From contig LSRX01000486.1 in the NCBI GenBank assembly GCA_001939145.1, forward strand, positions 33,314 through 97,313: 64,000 nucleotides of DNA. The letters are read 5' to 3'. This document shows, piece by piece, positions 56,901 to 61,619 of this stretch. Source of the stretch: Symbiodinium microadriaticum. Lineage: Eukaryota; Sar; Dinophyceae; Suessiales; Symbiodiniaceae. Each line of letters begins with the position of its first letter. The first letter of the stretch is position 1. A program made the translations under genes and the position numbers. A model generated the notes under the pieces. The model saw only the letters and a program-made list of their open reading frames with translations. It had not been told where the DNA came from and ran no database searches.

Positions 56901-57117
56901 TCACTCCTTGGGGTTTTCGTCTTGGGAATTCACTCCGCGGGGTTTCGTCTTGTGTAGGATGAAGGAGGAACCTCAACCCTACTAAAACCTAAACCCCTAA
57001 ACCCTAAACCTACCCAACACTTTAAGGAGGGGCCTCTCGGACTGTGGCGTCTGGGGAGATCCGGACGTAGATGCAGCGGCCGCTGAGGACGGACACGCGG
57101 AGAGATATCTGCGCCAT
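32716..57117 (-). CDS. RCC1/HERC2-like repeat protein, gene B
   Basis: A chain of small minus-strand exons encodes repeats of the form AFAALRADG.VVTWGDA..GGDSS.VQ.QL..V. RCC1 repeats build seven-bladed propellers that act as protein-interaction or exchange-factor platforms; dinoflagellates carry many such proteins, often annotated HERC2-like, and the substrate here is unknown. The N-terminal exon looks like the first strands of a ubiquitin-like fold. Firm joins: 48165 to 45381 to 44418 to 43990, 40820 to 40225, 37494 to 36789 to 36246, and 34351 to 34205 to 33678 to 33051. Other links are missing, and part may fall in the 277-base gap. Whether 57117 and 52538-48165 belong to the same transcript as the rest is inferred from order and strand. 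Confidence 0.75.
33000..33051 (-). CDS. RCC1-like exon
   Basis: Encodes (G)SAAYGGALVNIPRKATEQC, completing VTWG from the previous exon. The 3' end is not fixed. Confidence 0.65.
33360..33517. mobile_element. MITE-like family C, copy
   Basis: Left AGGGGCCTCAATAATTAGAA and right TAATTATTAAAGCCACTATA. The right part is tandemly duplicated (GGAACCCCCAAAATAGTA.AGGTAATTAT twice). Confidence 0.7.
33615..33678 (-). CDS. RCC1-like exon
   Basis: Encodes ELYPSAGAFVAVRDDGTLVT then W and one base. Donor is GC (33614-33613). Confidence 0.9.
33696..33787. mobile_element. Perfect-arm hairpin element (family F)
   Basis: TTACCTGTAACCGAAAAGAC and GTTTTTTCGGTTACAGGTAA with inner arms ACCTACCTTTTTAAGG and AACCCTAAAAAGGTAGGT. 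The arms are about 36 bp with one or two indels, in the intron just 5' (minus strand) of the RCC1 exon at 33678. Confidence 0.85.
34113..34205 (-). CDS. RCC1-like exon
   Basis: 31 codons, ALRLDGRVVSWGDAGHGGDC then SEVEDQLHEIQ. Donor is GA (34112-34111, GAGCTCCC), echoed by the next exon GAGCTTTA. Confidence 0.92.
34281..34351 (-). CDS. RCC1-like exon
   Basis: Encodes DHGPVDGQLRDLRSVRASAT then AFA. Donor is GC (34280-34279, GCACTCGG), echoed by the next exon GCACTCCG. A family A element begins 16 nt upstream. Confidence 0.88.
34367..34532. mobile_element. MITE-like family A, copy A5
   Basis: CAGAGACTCCAATGTCCCTT to AGGGATGTTGGAGTCAGTGG with an internal duplication of the GGAATAAGCCTTAAAG segment. 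Confidence 0.8.
35101..35264. mobile_element. MITE-like family B, copy B3
   Basis: TACTGCTGATGATATAAAAT to GTAGATCATCAACCGTA. The AATAAGGAATATACCATA core is tandemly doubled. Confidence 0.8.
35449..35560. mobile_element. MITE-like family B, copy B4
   Basis: TACTGTTGATGATATAAACC to GGAGTTATATCATCATA with the AAACTATGGGAATT core. Confidence 0.8.
36193..36246 (-). CDS. RCC1-like exon
   Basis: 18 codons, EIASACDAFAALRADGRA. Donor is GTGAGT. A short exon carrying V.WG should follow before 34351; I did not find it. Confidence 0.85.
36464..36568. mobile_element. MITE-like family C, copy
   Basis: AGGGGCCTCAAGCATTAGAA start and ATGATAATTAATTCTGCCCC end, with the GTATGTTATACTA centre seen in other copies. 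Confidence 0.55.
36763..36789 (-). CDS. RCC1-like micro-exon
   Basis: Only 27 nt, nine codons VQNQLFDVQ, which is exactly the linker expected between GGDTEK and EIASACDAFAAL. Donor is GA (36762-36761). Confidence 0.85.
37406..37494 (-). CDS. RCC1-like exon
   Basis: Encodes LVPEAFAAIRVDGTVVAWGD then ADSGGDTEK. Donor is GC (37405-37404). Joins in phase to 36789. Confidence 0.88.
38153..38459. mobile_element. MITE-like family A, expanded copy A6
   Basis: CAGAGACTCCAATATCCCTT to AATCTTGGAGTCTCTGG. The inside holds four tandem versions of the CCTTAAA..CC.A.TAGGGTTCC core, about 60 bp each. Confidence 0.8.
38548..38630. mobile_element. MITE-like family B, short copy B5
   Basis: TACTGCTGATGGACAAAATT to GGATTTTGTCCATCAACCGTA; 83 bp, a subfamily with GGACAAAAT instead of GATATAAAT. 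Confidence 0.8.
39562..39859. mobile_element. MITE-like family A, expanded copy A7
   Basis: CAGAGACTCCAATACTCCGT to GGGATGTTGGAGTCTCTGG with four tandem cores (GGGAATATACCTTA with TATAATGGGAAG variants). It sits about 50 bp beyond the end of the long RCC1 exon's frame. Confidence 0.8.
39956..40225 (-). CDS. RCC1-like exon, two uninterrupted repeats
   Basis: 90 codons, DHGGDSSAVRRQLKKVQQ through GDSRC, holding two full repeats (CSAVCSDGRVVTWGAAEFGG and AFAALRGDGSVVTWGDAAAG). Donor is probably GT at 39955. It is the longest RCC1 exon here; all others are 27-150 nt. Confidence 0.93.
40746..40820 (-). CDS. RCC1-like exon
   Basis: 25 codons: EVCALRGSRLAFAAILADGS then VRTWG. Donor is GA (40745-40744, GATAAGG), echoed by the next exon GATCATGG. 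Confidence 0.92.
41143..41250. mobile_element. MITE-like family E, copy E1
   Basis: AGTTAAAGGAAACTACAGGT through AACGGTAACTACCCACCTGA. Copy E2 at 58856-58972 is nearly the same. AACTACAGGTGGGGAGTT and TAACTACCCACCTG are inverted. Confidence 0.75.
41260..42700. other. Spacer without supported gene
   Basis: Heptamers at 41350-41760 and 42270-42380, and a unique block at 41765-42235 with overlapping 82-92 codon frames on both strands that show no motif. Confidence 0.5.
42701..43081 (-). CDS. 126-codon open frame with two CxxC pairs, unidentified
   Basis: A continuous minus frame in repeat-free DNA: MLPRPQLKKSLHMHLRKHVQ at the start, then CLTSRKPRCARCF and KCHACHAFH. Spacing of the two CxxC pairs could suit a zinc site, but codon usage is not clearly coding and the plus strand is open too. 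It may be a degenerate transposon or chance. Confidence 0.3.
   Translation of the reverse strand: MLPRPQLKKSLHMHLRKHVQEKNTNFRVKKNHTFECLTSRKPRCARCFRPFNHPKRKTQNSNTPNLAKCHACHAFHKTSSENSIFSGLVLSLTNALPLWRNAYFHKKHGQKTTRAVVFVVGLRFGV
43169..43232 (+). repeat. 23-bp direct repeat before gap
   Basis: GCATCGGATCAACTTCGTCA continues to GAT at 43169-43191 and again at 43210-43232, immediately before the N run. Confidence 0.9.
43233..43509. other. Assembly gap, 277 N
   Basis: Run of N between a direct repeat and a minisatellite; part of RCC1-like gene B may be hidden here. Confidence 1.
43510..43710 (+). repeat. 36-bp minisatellite
   Basis: Unit ATCATCGCTATCACCATCGT with TATCATCATTGCTAGC repeated about five times. 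Frames through it repeat Ile/Ala/Ser or Met/Ala/Thr. Confidence 0.95.
43892..43990 (-). CDS. RCC1-like exon
   Basis: Encodes VQEVCATSAAFAALKADGSV then ICWGNPEAGGDCA. The 3' end is uncertain (GC or GA near 43894-43889). The following linker exon may lie in the gap at 43233-43509. Confidence 0.88.
44355..44418 (-). CDS. RCC1-like exon
   Basis: Encodes (V)ITWGDAESGGDSDGVQDQLC then D. Donor is GT (44354-44353, GTTCTTGG), echoed by the next exon GTTCAAGA. Confidence 0.92.
44920..45003 (-). mobile_element. MITE-like family D, inverted copy D2
   Basis: Reverse complement reads CCCTTAGCATAAACATAGCC, AAAAGCCTTATATAATAGAG, matching D1 at 2700. Confidence 0.7.
45178..45240. repeat. TATG/TA microsatellite
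   Basis: ATGTATGTATGCATGTAT and TATATATATATATG runs. Confidence 0.9.
45302..45381 (-). CDS. RCC1-like exon
   Basis: Encodes VRDQLQDVQKVVGTAGAFAA then ILADGR and two bases. Donor is GA (45301-45300, GATGCCTGG), echoed by the next exon GATAACCTGG. Confidence 0.9.
45622..45742. mobile_element. Family G repeat, copy G1
   Basis: ACCATAATAGGGATCTATGG and AATAATAGGGTTTCTTTAGA occur twice here, and again at 53395-53530 and in part at 38630-38745. Confidence 0.6.
46692..46746 (-). CDS. Second nested exon, VVEMLLCEVAKSVSEDGS
   Basis: 18 codons that join the preceding exon in phase (H-L-VVEMLL). The ending SEDGS is followed by GT. Either the same nested gene or, less likely, an RCC1 fragment (SEDGS at a blade turn). 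Confidence 0.55.
46842..46967 (-). CDS. Exon of an unidentified hydrophobic protein, nested
   Basis: 41 codons: PFVSVMRYFVRYMLPAGKLL then QNSCATHMLIPTYYLLGWKI. Third positions are overwhelmingly G/C and the donor is a strong GTGAGT. It lies in the intron between two RCC1 exons that join without it. Aromatic and hydrophobic content suggests a membrane or core helix; family unknown. Confidence 0.7.
47175..47520. repeat. Compound microsatellite
   Basis: AC, TC, TCTG, TCTA and TA tracts follow one another over about 340 bp. Frames of up to 148 codons across it are Ser/Leu/Ile repeats. Confidence 0.95.
48000..48104. mobile_element. MITE-like family A, compact copy A8
   Basis: GGCTTCAATATCCCTTAGTT to GGGATCTTGGAGTCTCTTGG, about 105 bp. 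Confidence 0.75.
48165..48246 (-). CDS. RCC1-like exon
   Basis: Encodes PGGFELFQADGSLRTWGSQE then LGGDDSS. Donor is GT (48164-48163, GTCCGACC). It joins in phase to 45381 (GTACGAGA), giving GGDDSSVRDQLQDV. Confidence 0.85.
48260..48283. mobile_element. Family B left end only
   Basis: TACGGTTGATGATATAAATC stands alone 14 nt upstream (minus sense) of the RCC1 exon at 48246; no right end follows. Confidence 0.6.
48935..49078 (+). repeat. Three tandem 46-47-bp units (family H)
   Basis: AAAAGGTTAACCTTGGAACT then TATACTAGGGTTTTATAAGC repeats three times. GGTTAACC is palindromic. Related pieces are at 57597-57640 and 59486-59525. Confidence 0.85.
49281..49385. mobile_element. MITE-like family B, copy B6
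   Basis: TACTGTTGATGGACAAAATC-type left end at ACACTGTTGATGGACAAAAT and right end GGATTTTGTCCATCAACAGT, arms of about 30 bp; core AAACTATGGGAATTATGGTA. Confidence 0.9.
49617..49719. mobile_element. MITE-like family B, copy B7
   Basis: GACTGTTGATGATATAAATC to AGGATTTATATCATCAACCG, arms of about 30 bp. It lies only 230 bp from B6, with the other sequence subtype. Confidence 0.9.
50503..50551 (-). CDS. RCC1-like exon
   Basis: Encodes CALMTPFSGDAFAALQ with the AFAAL signature. Donor is GT (50502-50501). Confidence 0.65.
50990..51060. mobile_element. Family C left half with TA tract
   Basis: GGACCTGAATGACTAGGATA and TTGGAGCATCTTGTACCATA match the left half of family C, then an (AT)n tract follows. 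Confidence 0.5.
51950..52240 (+). repeat. CCCTGACCCTAAA array with N
   Basis: Heptamers with CCCTGAC and CTCTAAA variants. The block after the N at 52115 repeats the block that starts near 52000. Confidence 0.85.
52498..52538 (-). CDS. RCC1-like exon
   Basis: Encodes RVLFSMECAVSSD plus one base of Gly, the strand and turn that open a blade (CAV.SDG). Acceptor is CCAG, donor is GC (52497-52496). Confidence 0.55.
53395..53530. mobile_element. Family G repeat, copy G2
   Basis: GGGATCTATTGTAAATAATG and AGTCACCATAATAGGGATCT arranged as in G1. Confidence 0.6.
53680..53955. repeat. ATCT and ACAT microsatellites
   Basis: ATCT tract at 53684-53800, TA at 53790-53810 and (CATA)n at 53885-53950. Confidence 0.95.
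54371..54463. mobile_element. MITE-like family A, degraded copy A9
   Basis: ACGGAATATACCTTAAATCT core and GGCCTGGGAGTCTCTTCG right end; the left end is lost. Confidence 0.65.
54835..54975 (-). CDS. Possible second ubiquitin-like exon
   Basis: Minus frame GRAAAKGDRRLVHFDGAQLG resembles the middle of the ubiquitin-like fold (GRL..DG..L). Another frame, ELRKSSCKRGSPPCSLRRGA, would follow exon 1 in phase. I cannot choose between them. Confidence 0.3.
55160..55280. repeat. CTC and ATG trinucleotide repeats
   Basis: (CTC)n at 55163-55190 and (ATG)n at 55243-55268; open frames on both strands are artefacts. Confidence 0.9.
55400..57000. other. Spacer upstream of N-terminal exon's intron partner
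   Basis: Family C remnant at 55571-55650 and unique blocks at 56140-56390. At 56640-56940, GGATTCACTCCTTAGGGTTTTCGTCTT-like units (about 60 bp) repeat five times. No exon could be fixed. Confidence 0.45.
57034..57117 (-). CDS. RCC1-like gene B, N-terminal exon
   Basis: ATG at 57117 opens 28 codons: MAQISLRVSVLSGRCIYVRI then SPDATVRE. The pattern V.VLSGR...V.....TV.EL is the start of a ubiquitin-like domain typical of dinoflagellate RCC1 proteins (recalled family knowledge). Donor is GC (57033-57032). This marks the 5' end of a gene. Confidence 0.7.
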
Positions 57118-57410
57118 GGCCCTCTGGGGCTTTCACAGGCGACTTAGGGGGGGCTTGGGGTTTCAAGGGTTATAGGGTTTAGGGTTCAGGGTTATAGTTT
57201 ATAGGGTTTTAGGGTTATAGGGTTTAGGGGGTATATTAGGGTCTATATTGAGGTCTAGGGTCTACATCAGGGTACCGTGATCTCTGAAACTCCCAGCTAA
57301 AACTTTGCGTCGGTGTTGGATTCTATCCCGAGACCCGCGCTAGCACCTAAACCCCAAAACCGCAAATCCGTTTCCTCGGCCCAAGGATGTCTTCTTGGGA
57401 GTTTACCCTA

Positions 57411-57496
57411 CGGCTCAAAATAGCCCAAAAGTCTTGTATAGTATGGTCTTTAGGCCCAAAGGCCTTAAAACATAAGTCCTTAGAGCCTTAGGGTTA
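57411..57496 (+). mobile_element. MITE-like family D, copy D3
   Basis: GGCTCAAAATAGCCCAAAAG to GTCCTTAGAGCCTTAGGG, same orientation as D1. An inverted copy, D4, is at 57918-58016. Confidence 0.7.
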
Positions 57497-57917
57497 GTTG
57501 CAGGGGGTAGGTCTCCCCCCCTTGACCCTTGAAAACCCGTGCTCTGAGTTCAGAAGGATCCGATGTCCTAAACTTAGTTGTCCGGCATCCTTGCAGAACT
57601 AAAGGTTAACCTTTTGGGGGTTATATGAGGTTTATAAAAAAAACCAACTCCTAAGTAAACAGCCAGCCACAAAAGGGCCTCAGCAAGCAAATAGGGCTCT
57701 GGTGGTGTGGTTTAGTTTACTGTAAAAAAGGAACTAAGAAGGCATACTAGAACCAAGTATCCTGGCCCTAAACCTTAAACTCTACACCCTTACTACTTAA
57801 CACAAGGTACGAAGATCCTCTAAACTCCTAAACTGCAAGAGGATACCACTGCCAACTCTTCAGACCTCTGAATGACGCCCTCTCAGATCAATGCAGGGTT
57901 TCAGGTTTGCGTAACCC

Positions 57918-58016
57918 TTACCCTCAAAGGACTCATATCTCATATCTTAAGGATTTTGGGCTCAAAGACCCTGTTCTGTAAGGCTTTTGGGTTATTCTGA
58001 TGCTAAGGTTAAGGCG
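57918..58016 (-). mobile_element. MITE-like family D, inverted copy D4
   Basis: TACCCTCAAAGGACTCATAT to TTATTCTGATGCTAAGGTTA; D3 and D4 lie 420 bp apart in opposite orientation. Confidence 0.7.
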
Positions 58017-58495
58017 AACTTTACACCTAAACCTTCAGCCCCAAAACCTTAAGCCCCAAACTGTAGGGAAGACCTCGAATGCGAACTGAACTTGAGAGCT
58101 AATAGAGGGGCCTTGCATGGGCATGGGACTCGGGGTTCGGGGGTTGAGGGGACCCGTTTGGGTGCGGGGTTTAGGGTTTAGTGACAAAAGGGCTTGGGGT
58201 TAAGGGCGAGTTGAGGGGTGAAGGTTTGCTGTCAGGATTTGGTTTTGGGTGGAGGGGACCTACATACCGTAAGTACCTGGGGGCCGTAACCCTAAACCCT
58301 AAACCCTAAAGGGGGTACCATCTTACGCAGAATTGTCTCTGTGTGTGTGTGTGTGTGTGTCTGTTTCGTTCATATTACGAAGCGTCCAGGGGATGATTGG
58401 CGGGTCTCACCTGTCGTGTTCGGGCTTGGGGTTTAGGGTTTAGGGCCATGGTGGATGGGAACATGCCTGCGCAAGAAAATGCGGAAAGCACGTTT

Positions 58496-58642
58496 CTAGG
58501 AAGGGTAATCAGAAGGTTGTAGACTCCAAAGCGACTGTTCAACCACCAGGTCACCATTCGGCGTGAAGAATGACAGAGCCGCTCGGTTGTCTAGTGTAGC
58601 ACCTCCCGAAGCAGGATTTCCAGAAATCGAATATGAACCCTC
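58496..58642 (-). CDS. RCC1-like gene C, last exon
   Basis: 48 codons and a TAG: EGSYSISGNPASGGATLDNR then AALSFFTPNGDLVVEQSLWS and LQPSDYPS. The pattern SYSI.GNP.SGG and FFTPNGDLVV matches two RCC1 half-repeats. Acceptor is CACAG before GAG. It ends the upstream gene 1.4 kb before gene B begins. Confidence 0.7.
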   Translation of the reverse strand, partial: EGSYSISGNPASGGATLDNRAALSFFTPNGDLVVEQSLWSLQPSDYPS

Positions 58643-58855
58643 CTGTGGCGTGCAGGCTTGTTAGGCGTGGGCATGCGCTGTGCATTCGCCTGCGCCTGTC
58701 ATCAACCCTAAACCCTGAACCCCAAACTAAGCCTGAAAACTCATACCCTACCACCCTACCAAAACCACACCCCAAAACCCAAAAGACCTAGAGCCCTCAG
58801 AGAAAAGATGGGGGCTGGAGACATCCTATACTTCAAGGGTTCAGGGGTTAGGGTT

Positions 58856-58972
58856 TAGTTAAAGGAAACTACAGGTGGGGAGTTTGGGGTATATAGGGCT
58901 TCTATAAGGCTTCTACAAGGTATATAGACCTTCTATAAGGCTCCTATAACGGCAACTACCCACCTGAAAACG
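58856..58972. mobile_element. MITE-like family E, copy E2
   Basis: Nearly the same as 41143-41250 over about 108 bp, including GGGGAGTTTGGGGTATATAG and CCTATAACGGCAACTACCC. Confidence 0.75.
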
Positions 58973-59270
58973 TCCTAGATTTAGGGGGGGTTTAGGGGTT
59001 TAGGGTTTCGGGGTTTAGGGCAAAGGATCATAAATAATTACGGCAGAGCAACTGGGGTCCAATAAGGTAACTATACCTGCAGCTACGTATGACACCCCAA
59101 ACCCTAAACCCTTGACCCTGCTTGAATCCCATGATCCTCCGAGTCGGTGCTGTAATGTGGAGAATAAGAGTCGGTCATAATTACCGAAAAGATATCTTTG
59201 AAGGAACCCTAAACCCTAAACCCTAAACTCTCAACCCTCGAAGGCCTAAACCCTAAAAGGAATCGTAAGN

Positions 59271-59470
59271 CCTAATAGCTACTACAACTTACGTACTACC
59301 TACTTACTACCACTTACCGTCTAAGCTGTTGCCCACTACTCCTGCGCCTGCCTCTCCAGTGCAACAAAACAGTTCACGCTGTGCACAGGAAGGCGCGGGA
59401 TGGCATGGGCTTTTTCTATCGGGTTTAGGGTTTAGGGTTTACGGTTTAGGGTTTAGGGTTTAGGGTTGAA
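59271..59470 (+). repeat. Duplicated block after N, copy 1
   Basis: Starts right after the N at 59270 with CCTAATAGCTACTACAACTT and matches 61398-61590. Confidence 0.9.
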
Positions 59471-60029
59471 TGAAAATAGGTTTAGAAAAGCCCCAAAAGG
59501 TTAAAGGTTACCTACTCAGCCCCTAAGTCAAGGTTTTAGGGGCTTCGGAGTTCAACCTCCAAACCTGAACTAAACCCCTAAGCCCTAGACTTAGTAAGCA
59601 GATGCATGATACTTATAAGTCTAAACATCCGTATAGATCCCTTTAAGGATCCCTTTAAGGAGCCCTTCAGACACCTAACTCCCAGCATTTCTTTTTCCCC
59701 TCATCGCTTGAGTTGTTTGCGCGCGGCACGAAGACTCCGCCTCAACATGTACTGGACGTTAAACCCTAAACCCTAAGCCCTAAGCCCCAAGCCCTAAGCC
59801 CTAAGCCCTAAACCCTAAACCCTAAACCGTGAACCCTAAACCCTAAACCCTAAGCCGTGACTAAACCCTAAACCCTAAACCCGCTGGGGCGAAACCTTGA
59901 GCTTCCTTCAAAGGTGCTTCTCAGGGGGTTATTCTTACAAGGGCTACTCTAAGGCTGCGCTTAAGGCACCTCCAAAAAAGGGCTACTCTAAGGGATTGAG
60001 TACATAGGGTTTAGGGTTTAGGGGGCCTC

Positions 60030-60110
60030 AATAATCAAGATAGGGCTTTGGTGTCTATTCCACTACTATAAAAATATACTCAGGAACCCCAAGAATAATA
60101 GTGTTCGACC
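60030..60110. mobile_element. MITE-like family C, copy
   Basis: GGGGGCCTCAATAATCAAGA left end and AGGAACCCCAAGAATAATAG; right end missing. Confidence 0.6.
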
Positions 60111-60134
60111 CCGAAGCTGTTCAGTGGAAGAAAG

Positions 60135-60225
60135 CTGTTCTGCAAGAACACGCGTCCATGGACAGGTTCAGGCTGCTTCTGTGCTTCGCTGCGCAACTCG
60201 TGTAAAAGTTGCGTCATGCTGCTGA
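60135..60225 (-). CDS. Probable exon of RCC1-like gene C
   Basis: Minus frame SMTQLLHELRSEAQKQPEPV then HGRVFLQNSF is open and helical in character. It lies between two RCC1 exons of gene C, but is not itself RCC1-like. Confidence 0.45.
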
Positions 60226-60551
60226 TGGACGACCGAACTAGGTTGGCCACCTGAAGCCCCTGAAAATCTTCGCAATTAACATCCTCTTATATAAGTTCCA
60301 TAAGTCTTAAGTCCTTAAGGGGGAAATATGAAATAACCCAAATGCCTACCCAGCAAAGTTACGGGAGGAGCCGGTTCGGAAGTCCGAGGGGGTGACCTGT
60401 CTTTCAAGCATCCTTCCAATAAAGGCTCCTCCTATCTAGAATTCCTAACGGCTTATGTGGCCTCTCCCCAACTCGGAAACTTTCACAAACGATTCTTCAA
60501 GGGTTTAGGGTTTAGGGGCTTGAGGGAAAAATGTGAGTGATCTCAAGTACC

Positions 60552-60612
60552 GTAAATGCGAGCTCGTCCATCAGCAATGCTGCAAAACCCGCCTTCCACT
60601 CCTGTGCCAACA
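60552..60612 (-). CDS. RCC1-like gene C exon
   Basis: Encodes VGTGVEGGFCSIADGRARIY, the opening of a blade (GGFCSIADGRARIYG). Likely donor is GT at 60551-60550. Confidence 0.6.
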
Positions 60613-60737
60613 TACTCCACAAAACGTACATCCTTTAACCCCAAGCCACCTAAACCCTAAACCCCCCCAACCCTAGACCCCTAAACCCAAACCTAATCCT
60701 CAAACCCTACGCCCCAGTCCTGCAGCCCGAATTTGGA

Positions 60738-60935
60738 GGCCTCGAAGCCCTAAACCCTAAACCCTAAACCCTAAAACCCTAAACCCTAAAGCCCTAAACC
60801 CTAAAACCCTAAACCCTAAAACCCTAAACCCTAAAACCCTAAACCCTAAAACCCTAAACCCTAAAGCCCTAAACCCTAAAACCCTAAACCCTAAAACCCT
60901 AAACCCTAAACCCTAAAACCCTAAACCCTAAACCC
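60738..60935 (+). repeat. CCCTAAACCCTAAAA array
   Basis: About 200 bp of alternating 7- and 8-bp units, the most regular telomere-like array in the window, bounded by GGAGGCCTCGAAGC on both sides (60737 region and 60951). Confidence 0.95.
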
Positions 60936-61062
60936 AAATTAATTATCAACATGGAGGCCTCGAAGCTTTCGGCTCCCTCGGCTCTCTCTCAACCTAGGGT
61001 TTAGGGTTGAGGGTTTAGGATCCTTCACCGGGACCCCAAATAGACCTACCCTTTTTTCAAGA

Positions 61063-61171
61063 CTAGTTTAGACTTAGAATATGGGTTTTGGGGTACATTA
61101 TGCTAAAACTACAATTAGGAACCTTCAAAATACGTAGTATAGGTAATTATTATTCAGGCCCCTATAGTAGT
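61063..61171. mobile_element. MITE-like family C, copy
   Basis: GGGTTTTGGGGTACATTATG core and right end GGTAATTATTATTCAGGCCC; the left end is diverged. Confidence 0.65.
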
Positions 61172-61308
61172 CCCCTGCAGTGGCTGGAGGAAGGGGGCGG
61201 TGTACGTACACGACATTTCGCCGGACGCCGGAAACGAAGATTTGCGGAAAGGCAGGTGCCTGCAGGTTTTTCGGCTTATACAAGGGCAGGATGTTGCAGA
61301 TGTGAAGA

Positions 61309-61311
<3 letters not shown>

Positions 61312-61366
<55 letters not shown>
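61312..61366. repeat. CTA trinucleotide repeat
   Basis: About 18 units of CTA; gives a Leu run in one frame. Confidence 0.95.
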
Positions 61367-61397
61367 ACTACCAACTACCTCAACCTGATACCTAATA

Positions 61398-61590
61398 ACC
61401 TAATAGCTACTACAACTTACGTACTACCTACTTACTACCACTTACCGTCTAAGCTGTTGCCCACTACTCCTGCGCCTGCCTCTCCAGTGCAACAAAACAG
61501 TTCACGCTGTGCACAGGAAGGCGCGGGATGGCATGGGCTTTTTCTATCGGGTTTAGGGTTTAGGGTTTAAGGTTTAGGGTTTAGGGTTTA
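61398..61590 (+). repeat. Duplicated block, copy 2
   Basis: Copy with natural left flank, the (CTA)n tract at 61312-61366. Confidence 0.9.
61468..61507 (-). CDS. RCC1-like gene C exon
   Basis: After CACAG, minus frame VNCFVALERQ resembles AFVAL of an RCC1 strand. The same sequence is at 59349-59388 inside a duplicated block. Confidence 0.4.
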
Positions 61591-61619
61591 GGGTTTAGGG
61601 TCTAAGATTTAGGGTTTAG

